Shown here piece by piece: positions 7,712 to 13,166 of a DNA stretch of 13,166 bases. Every line of letters starts with the position of its first letter. The first letter of the stretch is position 1. The position numbers and the translations under genes were made by a program. Source of the stretch: Pseudomonadota bacterium (GTDB lineage: Bacteria > Pseudomonadota > Alphaproteobacteria > Acetobacterales > Acetobacteraceae); assembly GCA_021845835.1 (NCBI GenBank), contig JAJZVE010000057.1, positions 1 to 13,166 of the forward strand, given 5' to 3'. The notes below the pieces were generated by a model that was not told the DNA's origin, did not search any database, and saw only the letters and a list, made by a program, of their open reading frames with translations.

Positions 7712-8419
7712 ATGACCAGAGAAGCCCAGATCCCTTCACAGTCCCTGGCTGCGATGGAGCTATTTCGCGGACTGCCGCCCTCCGCTTTGGAATCGGCGGC
7801 GGCCTGCGCGCGCGTGCGCCGCCTGCCCAAGGATATGCGCATCTTCAACCAGGGTGATGACAGCGTTCGCGCGCACGCCATCATCGAAGGTGGCGTCCGT
7901 ATCGCTCAATCAGGCAGTGACGGCGCCCAGGTCGTGATCCGCTTCATCGGTCCTGCCGAGATGTTCGGGACGGTCGCGCTCTTCACCGATAAACGCTATC
8001 CGGCCGACGCCATCACGCTCGTCGAGACTCTGGAAGCGAGTTGGAGCGAGGACGAACTGTTAGGGCTGATGGCCCTCTATCCGCAGATTGCCATCAACGT
8101 CATCCGTATCATCGGCAAGCGCCTGCAGGAGGTGCAAGACCGGGTGCGCGAGCTCGCCACGCAGCGCGCGGAGCGGCGCGTCGCCCATGTGGTACTGCGG
8201 CTCGCCCGCCAGGCCGGGCACAGCACCGTCGATGGCACGGCGATCGAGTTCCCGCTGCGGCGAAAAGATCTGGCTGACATCGCCGGTACGACGCTTCACA
8301 CCGCCAGCCGCATTCTGACAGGCTGGGAGAAAGCGGGGCTGCTGACGAGCCATAATCAGCAGCTGACTATTCGAAACACCTCCGAGATTCTGCGGATCGC
8401 GGAGAACGCGGCCGACTGA
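7712..8419 (+). CDS. nnrR: FNR/CRP-family NO-responsive regulator, NnrR type
   Basis: A 235-aa transcription factor with an N-terminal cyclic-nucleotide-binding-like beta-roll (about 15-130), a long dimer helix (about 133-155) and a C-terminal winged HTH. The recognition helix region reads TTLHTASR at 193-200, close to the TTLHTVSR form typical of NnrR and unlike the E-SR helix of FNR. There is no cysteine cluster for a 4Fe-4S centre, as expected of the NnrR/Dnr branch, which is thought to sense NO through haem. Start 7712 has AAGG about eight bases upstream. The gene is divergent from the NO operon and is followed by nnrS, and a palindrome matching this class lies on each side of it. The assignment is by helix sequence and context; a Dnr-type name is possible. 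Confidence 0.88.
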   Translation: MTREAQIPSQSLAAMELFRGLPPSALESAAACARVRRLPKDMRIFNQGDDSVRAHAIIEGGVRIAQSGSDGAQVVIRFIGPAEMFGTVALFTDKRYPADAITLVETLEASWSEDELLGLMALYPQIAINVIRIIGKRLQEVQDRVRELATQRAERRVAHVVLRLARQAGHSTVDGTAIEFPLRRKDLADIAGTTLHTASRILTGWEKAGLLTSHNQQLTIRNTSEILRIAENAAD

Positions 8420-8438
8420 CGCGGCCCATCAGAAATTG

Positions 8439-8483
8439 GGTTTGCGCACGCGCAAACCGTAGTGCTTCCACAGAGCGTAACAT
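8439..8483 (+). promoter_or_regulatory. NnrR-type operator plus -10 element upstream of nnrS
   Basis: A perfect palindrome lies at 8439-8458, with arms GGTTTGCGC and GCGCAAACC around AC. Its core is the same as in the site at 7656-7673. The hexamer TAACAT at 8478-8483 is centred 32 bp downstream, giving a class II layout with a predicted start near 8490 and an nnrS leader of about 87 bases. It lies between the nnrR stop and the nnrS start, so nnrS has its own NO-controlled promoter in addition to any read-through from nnrR. Confidence 0.78.
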
Positions 8484-8576
8484 CGGGCCCATCAGAGACT
8501 GGATTCTTCTGCCAACGGCGGGCTGATTGTGCTTGAGCCGGGAGGGAGGAGCGGCAGCCGACAGGCAAGGTGTGTG

Positions 8577-9782
8577 ATGGCGATAGCGGTAGCGCAGAAG
8601 ACTGGCGGTCAGCCGTTCGCGCTGTGGTCCTTGGCGTTCCGGCCCTTCTTTCTGGCGGCGGCCTTATGGGCGGCGCTGGCGCTCGCGCTCTGGATGGTTG
8701 TCTTTTCCACCGGAGCCGCCCTACCGACACGTTTCGACCCACTCACCTGGCACATCCACGCCATGCTGTTCGGCTTCGTGCTTGCGGCGGTCGCCGGCTT
8801 CATGCTGACCGCCATCCCCAACTGGACGGGCCGGCCACCAATCCGAGGGCCGGCTCTGGCTTCGCTCCTTGCCTTGTGGCTGGTCGGCCGCATCGCCTGC
8901 CTCGTCTCGGCGTTCCTGCCGTTGTGGCTTGCAGCCGGCCTCGACCTGTTGTTCCCAGCGGTGCTCTGCGCTGTCGCTGCTCGGGAGATCGTCGCCGCGC
9001 GCAACTGGCGCAATTTGATGATGCCGCTCCCGATTGGCGTCCTCGCGATAGCAAACCTGCTGATGTATCTTGAGCTGGCGCAATTCAATGTGCCGGCAGG
9101 ATTGGGATGGCGGCTCGCAATCGCCGCGATCATCGCCCTCGTGTCGGCCATTGGCGGCCGCATCATTCCCGCCTTCACGCGCAACTGGCTCGTGAAGCGC
9201 CAAATCTCTCCCCTTCCTGCCGCACATGGTCGGATCGATAGCGCCGCCCTCGCAACACTTCATACCGGCCTTCTTGGCTGGGCGTTCTTTCCCGACTCGC
9301 GGCTGGTCGGCGCGATGTTGCTCTTCGGTTCGGCGCTCCATCTTTGGCGTCTGGCACGCTGGCGCGGAACGGCGACCCTGCGCGAACCTCTGCTGGCGAT
9401 TTTGCATGTAGGATATGCTTGGGTGGCGATCGGCGCGGGGCTGCTGGGCGGAAGCCGGCTGACCGCCACGATACCGGAGCCAGCCGCGATCCATGCTCTT
9501 ACAGCCGGCGCCATTGGCACCATGGTGCTGGCTGTGATGACGCGGGTGGTGCGCGGACACACGGGCCGACCGCTGGAAGCAGATCAGGTGACGAGCCTGA
9601 TTTACGCGACGGTCACACTGGCGGCGGTGACCCGGTTCGCAGCCGCGTTCGCGGACACGTCATCCATGGCTCTGCTCGGTATTTCGGCTCTGCTATGGGT
9701 GACAAGTTTTCTACTGTTTGTTTGGAAATATTGGCCGATGTTGGCTTTCCCTCGGAACGATGAGAATCGGCCGCCTGGATAA
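8577..9782 (+). CDS. nnrS: NnrS family haem/copper-containing membrane protein
   Basis: A 401-aa polytopic inner-membrane protein with about 12 hydrophobic segments, the usual size and pattern for NnrS. The hallmark runs from WHIHAMLFGF (58-67, with His59 and His61) through FMLTAIPNWTGRPP (75-88). Later family features include GRIIPAFTRNW and the loop MTRVVRGHTGR near the C-terminal half. Members bind haem and copper and protect cells in NO stress; the mechanism is not settled. A GTG at 8529 would add 16 residues, but ATG 8577 is preferred: AAGG lies six bases upstream and the family N-terminus begins near FALWSLAFRPFFL. Transcription is expected from the NnrR-type promoter at 8439-8483. Confidence 0.94.
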   Translation: MAIAVAQKTGGQPFALWSLAFRPFFLAAALWAALALALWMVVFSTGAALPTRFDPLTWHIHAMLFGFVLAAVAGFMLTAIPNWTGRPPIRGPALASLLALWLVGRIACLVSAFLPLWLAAGLDLLFPAVLCAVAAREIVAARNWRNLMMPLPIGVLAIANLLMYLELAQFNVPAGLGWRLAIAAIIALVSAIGGRIIPAFTRNWLVKRQISPLPAAHGRIDSAALATLHTGLLGWAFFPDSRLVGAMLLFGSALHLWRLARWRGTATLREPLLAILHVGYAWVAIGAGLLGGSRLTATIPEPAAIHALTAGAIGTMVLAVMTRVVRGHTGRPLEADQVTSLIYATVTLAAVTRFAAAFADTSSMALLGISALLWVTSFLLFVWKYWPMLAFPRNDENRPPG

Positions 9783-10113
9783 AACTTCCGGCGCATCGAC
9801 GCGAGGGCGCCGCCGCGAGGCGGGACTGAACGCCCATTTCCGCGACCCCGATCGGTAGTCCAGCGGACCAATTGTCTCGAGAGCAGCCACTTCGATTGGA
9901 TTTTCGCCCAATCGACCCCACCCAGCCCCCAAGATCCCTACGCCCGTCAACGCCAGAGCCCCACCGATGGCGCAGATGTTCGCCTTGCTGCGAACGGGGG
10001 GACACACCCCTATAAAAATCTTCGTCCACCCCCAACGCCTGAACTCTCCGCCACCGTGACCCCGACATGCCGCGACTTGGCCGCGGCGCTTCGAGGCAAG
10101 ACGGAGGCTTCCC
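9783..10113 (+). other. Gene-free join between NO cluster and mobile-element backbone
   Basis: No convincing gene is seen in these 331 bases. They hold an inverted repeat at 9892-9915, short palindromes (CCGATCGG near 9849, TCTCGAGA near 9876), a G6 run followed by CACACCCC near 9996-10010, a possible -10 (TATAAA, 10011-10016) whose best -35 (TTGCTG, 9985-9990) is too far at 20 bp, and a 6-bp stem (GCCGCG/CGCGGC, 10069-10087) just before the HTH gene. The ribosome site GGAG lies about seven bases before 10114. This may be the control region of the repA operon. I see no obvious integrase site, tRNA end or terminator. Confidence 0.5.
9892..9915. repeat. Inverted repeat, 8-bp arms
   Basis: Perfect arms TCGATTGG and CCAATCGA are separated by the 8-base spacer ATTTTCGC. 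There is no T-run on either side, so it is unlikely to be an intrinsic terminator. It could be an operator for the element's own regulators or a partition or transfer site. Confidence 0.55.
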
Positions 10114-10365
10114 ATGCTCGACAGGTCCGCGCAGCTCGCTACGCGCTACGTGCGCACTCACGAGGCCGCGCGCATCCTCGGCATTTCGCCACGGACGCTG
10201 GAGAAATACCGCTGCCACGGTAGCGGCCCGACCTTCCGCAAGCTCGGCGGGCGTGTCGTCTACGCGATCGACGACCTCGAAGCCTGGGCCGACCAGGCCG
10301 CGTGCAGCTCGACATCCGATCCCCGATACGTCGAGGCGCGCGCCGCCGGCCACGCGCATCGTTGA
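10114..10365 (+). CDS. AlpA/MerR-type helix-turn-helix DNA-binding protein
   Basis: An 83-aa protein whose core (about residues 8-58) is a winged HTH of the HTH_17/excisionase class: YVRTHEAARILGISPRTLEKYR gives the helix-turn-helix, and GPTFRKLGGRVVYAIDDLEAWAD gives the wing and closing helix. The tail after about residue 63 is short and polar. GGAG stands about seven bases before ATG 10114. It is the first gene of the element's replication module, 14 bp before the preferred repA start. Small proteins of this class at this spot in related integrative elements act as regulators or as excision factors; which one applies here cannot be told. Confidence 0.88.
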   Translation: MLDRSAQLATRYVRTHEAARILGISPRTLEKYRCHGSGPTFRKLGGRVVYAIDDLEAWADQAACSSTSDPRYVEARAAGHAHR

Positions 10366-10379
10366 AGCGGCGCTCGTCG

Positions 10380-11495
10380 ATGTCATCGCGCCGCCTCATC
10401 ACAGCCAGCGAACGGAGCAAGCTCGATCCGTTCATCGTCGCCACCGGCGACGCAAGTCCGCGCGACCAGCGCGACTTGATGGAGCGGCCGTTCTTCTCGC
10501 TCGCCAAAGCCAGGCGCACGGCGCCGATCCTCTACGAAGCCGCCGGTGTTCGGGTCGAGGTCTACGCCGTGCCCGAGCATGGCATGGCGACCATCTGGGA
10601 CGCCGATGTGCTGATCTGGGCGGCGAGCCAGATCGTCGAGGCCGAGAACCTCGGCTTCAAGACCTCGCGTTTCCTTCGCTTCACGCCGTACCAACTCCTG
10701 ACCGCGATCGGTCGGCAGACAGGCGCACGCGATTACAAGCTCCTGAAGGGCGCGCTCGCCCGCCTGCAATCGACCGTCATCCGCACCACCATCCGAGGCG
10801 ACGAACATTGGCGCCGTCACCAGTTCTCCTGGATCAACGAGTGGGAGGAATGCACGACGCACGACGGTCGCGTCGAGGGCATGGAGTTCGTGCTCCCCGA
10901 CTGGTTCTACCGCGGCGTCATCGACCGCTCGCTCGTGCTCGCCATCGACCCGGCCTACTTCCGGCTGACTGGCGGCATCGAGCGCTGGCTCTATCGCGTC
11001 GCACGCAAACACGCCGGTCGCCAGCCCAAAGGCTGGCTGTTCGAGATCGCGCATCTCCACGAGAAGTCCGGCAGCCTGGTGCGCGTCTCCGATTTCGCGC
11101 TCCAGATCCGCCGCATCGCCGCGCGCCAGCCGCTGCCCGGCTATCGCCTGCACATCGAGTGGCAGGGCCGCCGCGAGCTGCTGCGCATCCTGCCGGCCCA
11201 CTTATCCACAGTCCCTGTGGATGGCGCTGTGGAAACGCTCGGGACTTCACACGCAGGTGGTATCGGGACTCCGCACGCAGCCCTATCGGGACTTCGCACG
11301 CACGAACCGCAGCTAACGCTTTGGCCGGAAACGGCGATTCCAGGCCTTAACTTAGAGTCTAACTCAGAATCTAACTCTTGTAGTTGGCCCACGCGATCTG
11401 CGGATAAGCGCGCCACCCCCGCTGCCCCGGCCTCCGAACAGCCAGCACGACAGCCGTCGCTGCCCTTCGGTCGCAAGCCGGGAGGGAAGCGATGA
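10380..11495 (+). CDS. repA: Replication initiator protein A (RPA family)
   Basis: A 371-aa initiator of the RPA type found on IncP-like plasmids and integrative conjugative elements. The core (about 20-250) has RDLMERPFFSLAK, a conserved IWDADVLIWAASQI, TPYQLLTAIGR, YKLLKGALARLQSTVIRT, a WINEWEE segment and PAYFRLTGGIERWLYRVARKHAG, consistent with winged-helix initiators. The C-terminal 120 residues look poorly constrained and overlap DnaA-box, iteron and 12-mer repeats in the DNA. The frame is open upstream to ATG 10302, but that start would overlap the HTH gene by 64 bp and add a basic, non-family N-terminus; ATG 10380 leaves a 14-bp gap and is preferred, though its ribosome site is weak. 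The stop overlaps parA as ATGA. It should allow autonomous or transient replication of the element. Confidence 0.93.
   Translation: MSSRRLITASERSKLDPFIVATGDASPRDQRDLMERPFFSLAKARRTAPILYEAAGVRVEVYAVPEHGMATIWDADVLIWAASQIVEAENLGFKTSRFLRFTPYQLLTAIGRQTGARDYKLLKGALARLQSTVIRTTIRGDEHWRRHQFSWINEWEECTTHDGRVEGMEFVLPDWFYRGVIDRSLVLAIDPAYFRLTGGIERWLYRVARKHAGRQPKGWLFEIAHLHEKSGSLVRVSDFALQIRRIAARQPLPGYRLHIEWQGRRELLRILPAHLSTVPVDGAVETLGTSHAGGIGTPHAALSGLRTHEPQLTLWPETAIPGLNLESNSESNSCSWPTRSADKRATPAAPASEQPARQPSLPFGRKPGGKR
11202..11236. promoter_or_regulatory. Cluster of DnaA boxes inside repA
   Basis: TTATCCACA at 11202-11210 is a perfect match to the strong DnaA box. TGTGGATGG at 11216-11224 is a second box in the opposite direction (7 of 9), and together they form a perfect inverted repeat, ATCCACAG/CTGTGGAT, with a 3-base gap. 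TGTGGAAAC at 11228-11236 is a third, weaker match (7 of 9). Such a cluster in GC-rich coding DNA, right before iterons, is what an origin would show. Confidence 0.65.
11239..11303 (+). repeat. Three 18-bp direct repeats (iterons) within repA
   Basis: Units begin at 11239, 11263 and 11286 with consensus TCGGGACTYCRCACGCAS. Units 2 and 3 differ at two of 18 positions and both follow TA. The spacing is 24 then 23 bases, about two helical turns each, so the units lie on roughly the same DNA face. The 23-base step puts unit 3 in another reading frame (IGTPHA in unit 2, SGLRTH in unit 3). These are likely RepA-binding iterons. Confidence 0.72.
11347..11382 (+). repeat. Three tandem 12-mers, lower-GC tract, candidate unwinding element
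   Basis: Units TTAACTTAGAGT, CTAACTCAGAAT and CTAACTCTTGTA run end to end. The tract is much richer in A and T than the surrounding repA sequence. The 12-base period keeps the reading frame (LNLESNSESNSC), so a protein-level repeat is also possible. Its position 44 bases after the last iteron fits a DNA-unwinding element. Confidence 0.55.
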
Positions 11496-12130
11496 TCGTC
11501 GCTCTGCTCAATCAGAAGGGCGGCGTCGGCAAGACTACGCTCGCGCTGCATCTCGCCGGCGAGCTGGCGTTGCGCGGCAAGCGCGTCACGCTGATCGATG
11601 CGGACCCGCAGGGCTCGGCGCTCGATTGGTCGCAGCAGCGGGCGCGGGAGAACGTCTCTCGGCTCTTCGGCGTGGTGGGTCTCGCGCGCGACACGCTCCA
11701 TCGCGAGGCGCCCGAGATCGCGCTCACTGCCGATCATGTTGTCATCGACGGACCGCCGCGCGTCGCGGGGCTGATGCGCTCGGCGCTCTTAGCCGCCGAC
11801 CTCGTGCTGATCCCGGTACAGCCGTCGCCCTTCGACGGCTGGGCCTCGGCCGAGATGCTGGAGCTGCTGCGCGAAGCGCGCATCTATCGCCCGCAGATCG
11901 CGGCGCGCTTCGTGCTGAACCGCTGTGCGGCCCGCACGATCATCGCTCGCGAGACGGCTGAAACGCTCGCCGATCACGAGCCGCCGGTGCTCACCAGCAC
12001 CATCGGCCAGCGCGTCGTCTTCGCCGACGCCGCACAGTCCGGCCGGCTTGTGTTCGAGCTCGCCGAGCAGAGCGCCGCGGCGCGCGAGATCGCCGCGCTC
12101 GCCGCTGAAGTCTCGAGGATTGCGCCATGA
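11492..12130 (+). CDS. parA: ParA-family partition ATPase
   Basis: A 212-aa ATPase of the ParA/MinD group. The deviant Walker A is KGGVGKTT at 9-16 with Lys9 and Lys14; Walker A' follows as LIDADPQGSALDW at 34-46; VIDGPPR near 86-92 is the Walker B region. The short length, with no N-terminal HTH, marks the type Ib ParA, which works with a small ribbon-helix-helix or similar DNA-binding partner. It starts on the repA stop (ATGA), with GGGAGGGAAGCG just upstream as ribosome site, and its own stop overlaps the next start in the same way. Its likely job is segregation of the replicating form of the element. Confidence 0.94.
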   Translation: MIVALLNQKGGVGKTTLALHLAGELALRGKRVTLIDADPQGSALDWSQQRARENVSRLFGVVGLARDTLHREAPEIALTADHVVIDGPPRVAGLMRSALLAADLVLIPVQPSPFDGWASAEMLELLREARIYRPQIAARFVLNRCAARTIIARETAETLADHEPPVLTSTIGQRVVFADAAQSGRLVFELAEQSAAAREIAALAAEVSRIAP

Positions 12131-12381
12131 GCGCGCGTGGCGCCCGACGCGGCTTCGCCGCCCGGCCCGGCGACGCCGAGAGCTGGATCAAGACGCCTGA
12201 CGCCTCAAGCCGTCGCGGTGACGAGCCCTCCGCCTTCACCGCGCGCCTGACGATCGACGTCACGCCGGCGCTGCGCGGCCGCATCAAGGTCGTCGCGTTC
12301 CAGCGCGGGATCACCGTTGCCGACATGCTGCGCGACCTCTTCGCGAGCGAATTCCCCGCCGATCCCGGAGAGTCCTCATGA
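12127..12381 (+). CDS. Small ribbon-helix-helix protein, probable ParA partner
   Basis: An 84-aa protein with a basic, flexible N-terminal half and a ribbon-helix-helix domain at about 37-77: the strand FTARLTIDVT is followed by helix PALRGRIKVVAFQRG, a turn, and helix TVADMLRDLFASEF. In the usual order for such systems it follows parA directly, with the ATGA overlap, and would be the centromere-binding protein (ParB/ParG-like role). The DNA it binds is not known. Candidates here are the inverted repeat at 9892-9915 or the repeats in repA. The family call is from fold pattern and position only. Confidence 0.82.
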   Translation: MSARGARRGFAARPGDAESWIKTPDASSRRGDEPSAFTARLTIDVTPALRGRIKVVAFQRGITVADMLRDLFASEFPADPGESS

Positions 12382-12896
12382 ACGACAACGAGCCGTCGCC
12401 GCCGCGTGTCGTGCCGCCATCGCATCGGCGCACCGTCGCACTCACCCATGTCGAACTGACCTGGATCGAGAAGAAGATCGAGCACTGGCTACGCTTCGGC
12501 CGGCGTGCCGAGGAGAAGATCCTCGATCGCCGCCGTAGCATCTCGAGCTTCAAGCCAGGCAGCATTTTCGCGTTCGTGCGCTGGGCGTCGAACGACTTCG
12601 GCACCGTCATCTCGCGCATGGACATCGTGCGCGCGGTCGAGCCTGGCGCACGTTTCCAGACGCTGCCTTTCGTGCGCCCTGGCGGCGAGATCCTGCTGCG
12701 AGTCGATAGCTGGCCCAAGGTCGAGCGCGTGCTGCAGGCGATCGACGCCGTCGAGACACTCGACATCGATCCCGCCGACGCCGCGCCGGAATACTGGCGC
12801 CACCTCCACAACCGTCTCGCCGCCGGCCATGAGCCGCGCTCCTACACGCGCGATCAGCACGCCGCCTGGCTCAAGCGCCGGAGCGTCTCGCTATGA
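12378..12896 (+). CDS. DUF2840 family protein of conjugative elements
   Basis: A 172-aa soluble protein I recognise as DUF2840, a family found almost only between parA and traF in integrative conjugative elements of Proteobacteria. Visible traits are LTHVELTWIEKKIEHWLRFG at about 23-42, FKPGSIFAFVRWASNDFGTVISR at about 58-80, FVRPGGEILLRV and a basic C-terminus. No catalytic motif or membrane segment is visible, and its function is unknown. It starts on the stop of the ribbon-helix-helix gene and its stop overlaps the traF start (both ATGA). Confidence 0.88.
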   Translation: MNDNEPSPPRVVPPSHRRTVALTHVELTWIEKKIEHWLRFGRRAEEKILDRRRSISSFKPGSIFAFVRWASNDFGTVISRMDIVRAVEPGARFQTLPFVRPGGEILLRVDSWPKVERVLQAIDAVETLDIDPADAAPEYWRHLHNRLAAGHEPRSYTRDQHAAWLKRRSVSL

Positions 12897-13166
12897 CCCG
12901 CTTCGGCTACGTCATGACGACGTATTTCGCCATGCTCGTCTTCATCGGCTTGGCTTTCGTCCATCCGGCGCCGCGTCTGATCTGGAACGCCACGGCGAGC
13001 ACGCCGACCGGGCTTTATGCGCTCCGCCCGGCCGGACATCTCCACGCGCTCGAGCTGGTCGCCGTGCGCGCGCCCGAACCGATCGCCAGCTACCTGGCCG
13101 ATGGCGGCTTCCTGCCCAAGGGCGTGCCGCTGCTGAAGCATGTGATGGCGCTGCCTGGGCAGACCG
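12893..13166 (+). CDS. traF: TraF-like S26 family signal peptidase, C-terminus cut by window edge
   Basis: The first 91 residues of a membrane-anchored serine peptidase of the S26/TraF group. A single hydrophobic segment lies at about 7-24. The nucleophile region WNATASTPTGLY at 31-42 puts the catalytic serine at Ser36, and LLKHVMALPGQ at 80-90 gives the general-base Lys82. In RP4 the related TraF (Ser37, Lys89) processes and circularises the pilin TrbC, so a similar role in making the mating pilus is expected. It starts at ATG 12893 on the stop of DUF2840 (ATGA). Relaxase and mating-pair genes would be expected to the right of the window. Confidence 0.9.
   Translation, partial: MTRFGYVMTTYFAMLVFIGLAFVHPAPRLIWNATASTPTGLYALRPAGHLHALELVAVRAPEPIASYLADGGFLPKGVPLLKHVMALPGQT

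Noticed and set aside
8721..9560. Open frame of 279 codons antisense to nnrS
   Set aside because: Low-complexity His/Arg/Gln-rich product opposite a clear NnrS gene; a mirror of hydrophobic codons.
9797..9828. Possible terminator after nnrS (CCGCC-GCGA-GGCGG)
   Set aside because: The stem is only five pairs and no T-run follows on either strand.
9985..10016. Sigma70-like promoter TTGCTG...TATAAA before the HTH gene
   Set aside because: The 20-bp spacing is too long for a normal promoter; kept only as a remark in the gene-free region entry.
10067..11350. A long plus-strand open frame (427 codons) covering the HTH gene and most of repA
   Set aside because: Its product is Arg/Pro/Ala/His-rich and without any domain, while the two real genes in other frames have clear family motifs. 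Long open shadow frames are expected at this GC content.
1..13166. CRISPR arrays, tRNA or rRNA genes, insertion sequences
   Set aside because: I looked for regularly spaced repeats, tRNA cloverleaf ends and transposase motifs and saw none; the only direct repeats are those within repA.

Overview
The window is GC-rich DNA that reads like an alphaproteobacterium, probably Hyphomicrobiales. This is inferred from codon use, the TTTGCGC-NN-GCGCAAA type of NnrR site, and the HTH/repA/parA/DUF2840/traF gene order; no rRNA or other taxonomic marker is present. It has two parts with different characters, joined at about 9783-10113.

Part 1 (1-9782) is a nitric-oxide response and respiration cluster. 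On the minus strand, from 7543 down to the left edge, eight closely packed genes run in one direction: a four-TM membrane protein, a quinol-dependent nitric oxide reductase (norB/norZ type), a small cupin, a DUF488 (YeaO-like) protein, a nitronate monooxygenase-like flavoprotein fused to an extra C-terminal domain, a group III truncated haemoglobin, and cydA and cydB of a short-Q-loop (CIO-like) cytochrome bd oxidase. cydB is cut by the window edge. Most junctions overlap or nearly touch, so a single operon is likely. On the plus strand lie nnrR, an FNR/CRP-family regulator of the NO-sensing type, and nnrS, a polytopic haem/copper NO-response protein. Two near-identical palindromes, one in the divergent region upstream of the operon and one upstream of nnrS, each sit exactly 32 bp (centre to centre) from a -10-like hexamer. 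That is the geometry of a class II FNR-type activator site, so the cluster looks like a self-contained NO regulon: NnrR senses NO, the reductase removes it to N2O, the globin may bind or scavenge it, and the NO-tolerant bd oxidase keeps respiration going.

Part 2 (10114-13166) is the replication, partition and transfer backbone of an integrative conjugative element or plasmid: an AlpA/MerR-type HTH protein, replication initiator RepA, ParA, a small ribbon-helix-helix protein, a DUF2840 protein and a TraF-like S26 signal peptidase (cut by the right edge). From repA onward every gene overlaps the next by the four bases ATGA. Inside the 3' part of repA is what looks like a complete origin: a perfect DnaA box with two degenerate ones, three 18-bp iterons, and a lower-GC tract of three tandem 12-mers. 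The third iteron is out of reading frame with the first two, so it is conserved as DNA and not as protein. This resembles the lambda origin nested in gene O and is the most notable structure in the window.

The 331-bp join between the parts has no convincing gene. It holds an 8-bp-arm inverted repeat and possible promoter elements. Whether the NO cluster is cargo of the element or neighbouring chromosome cannot be settled from this window.
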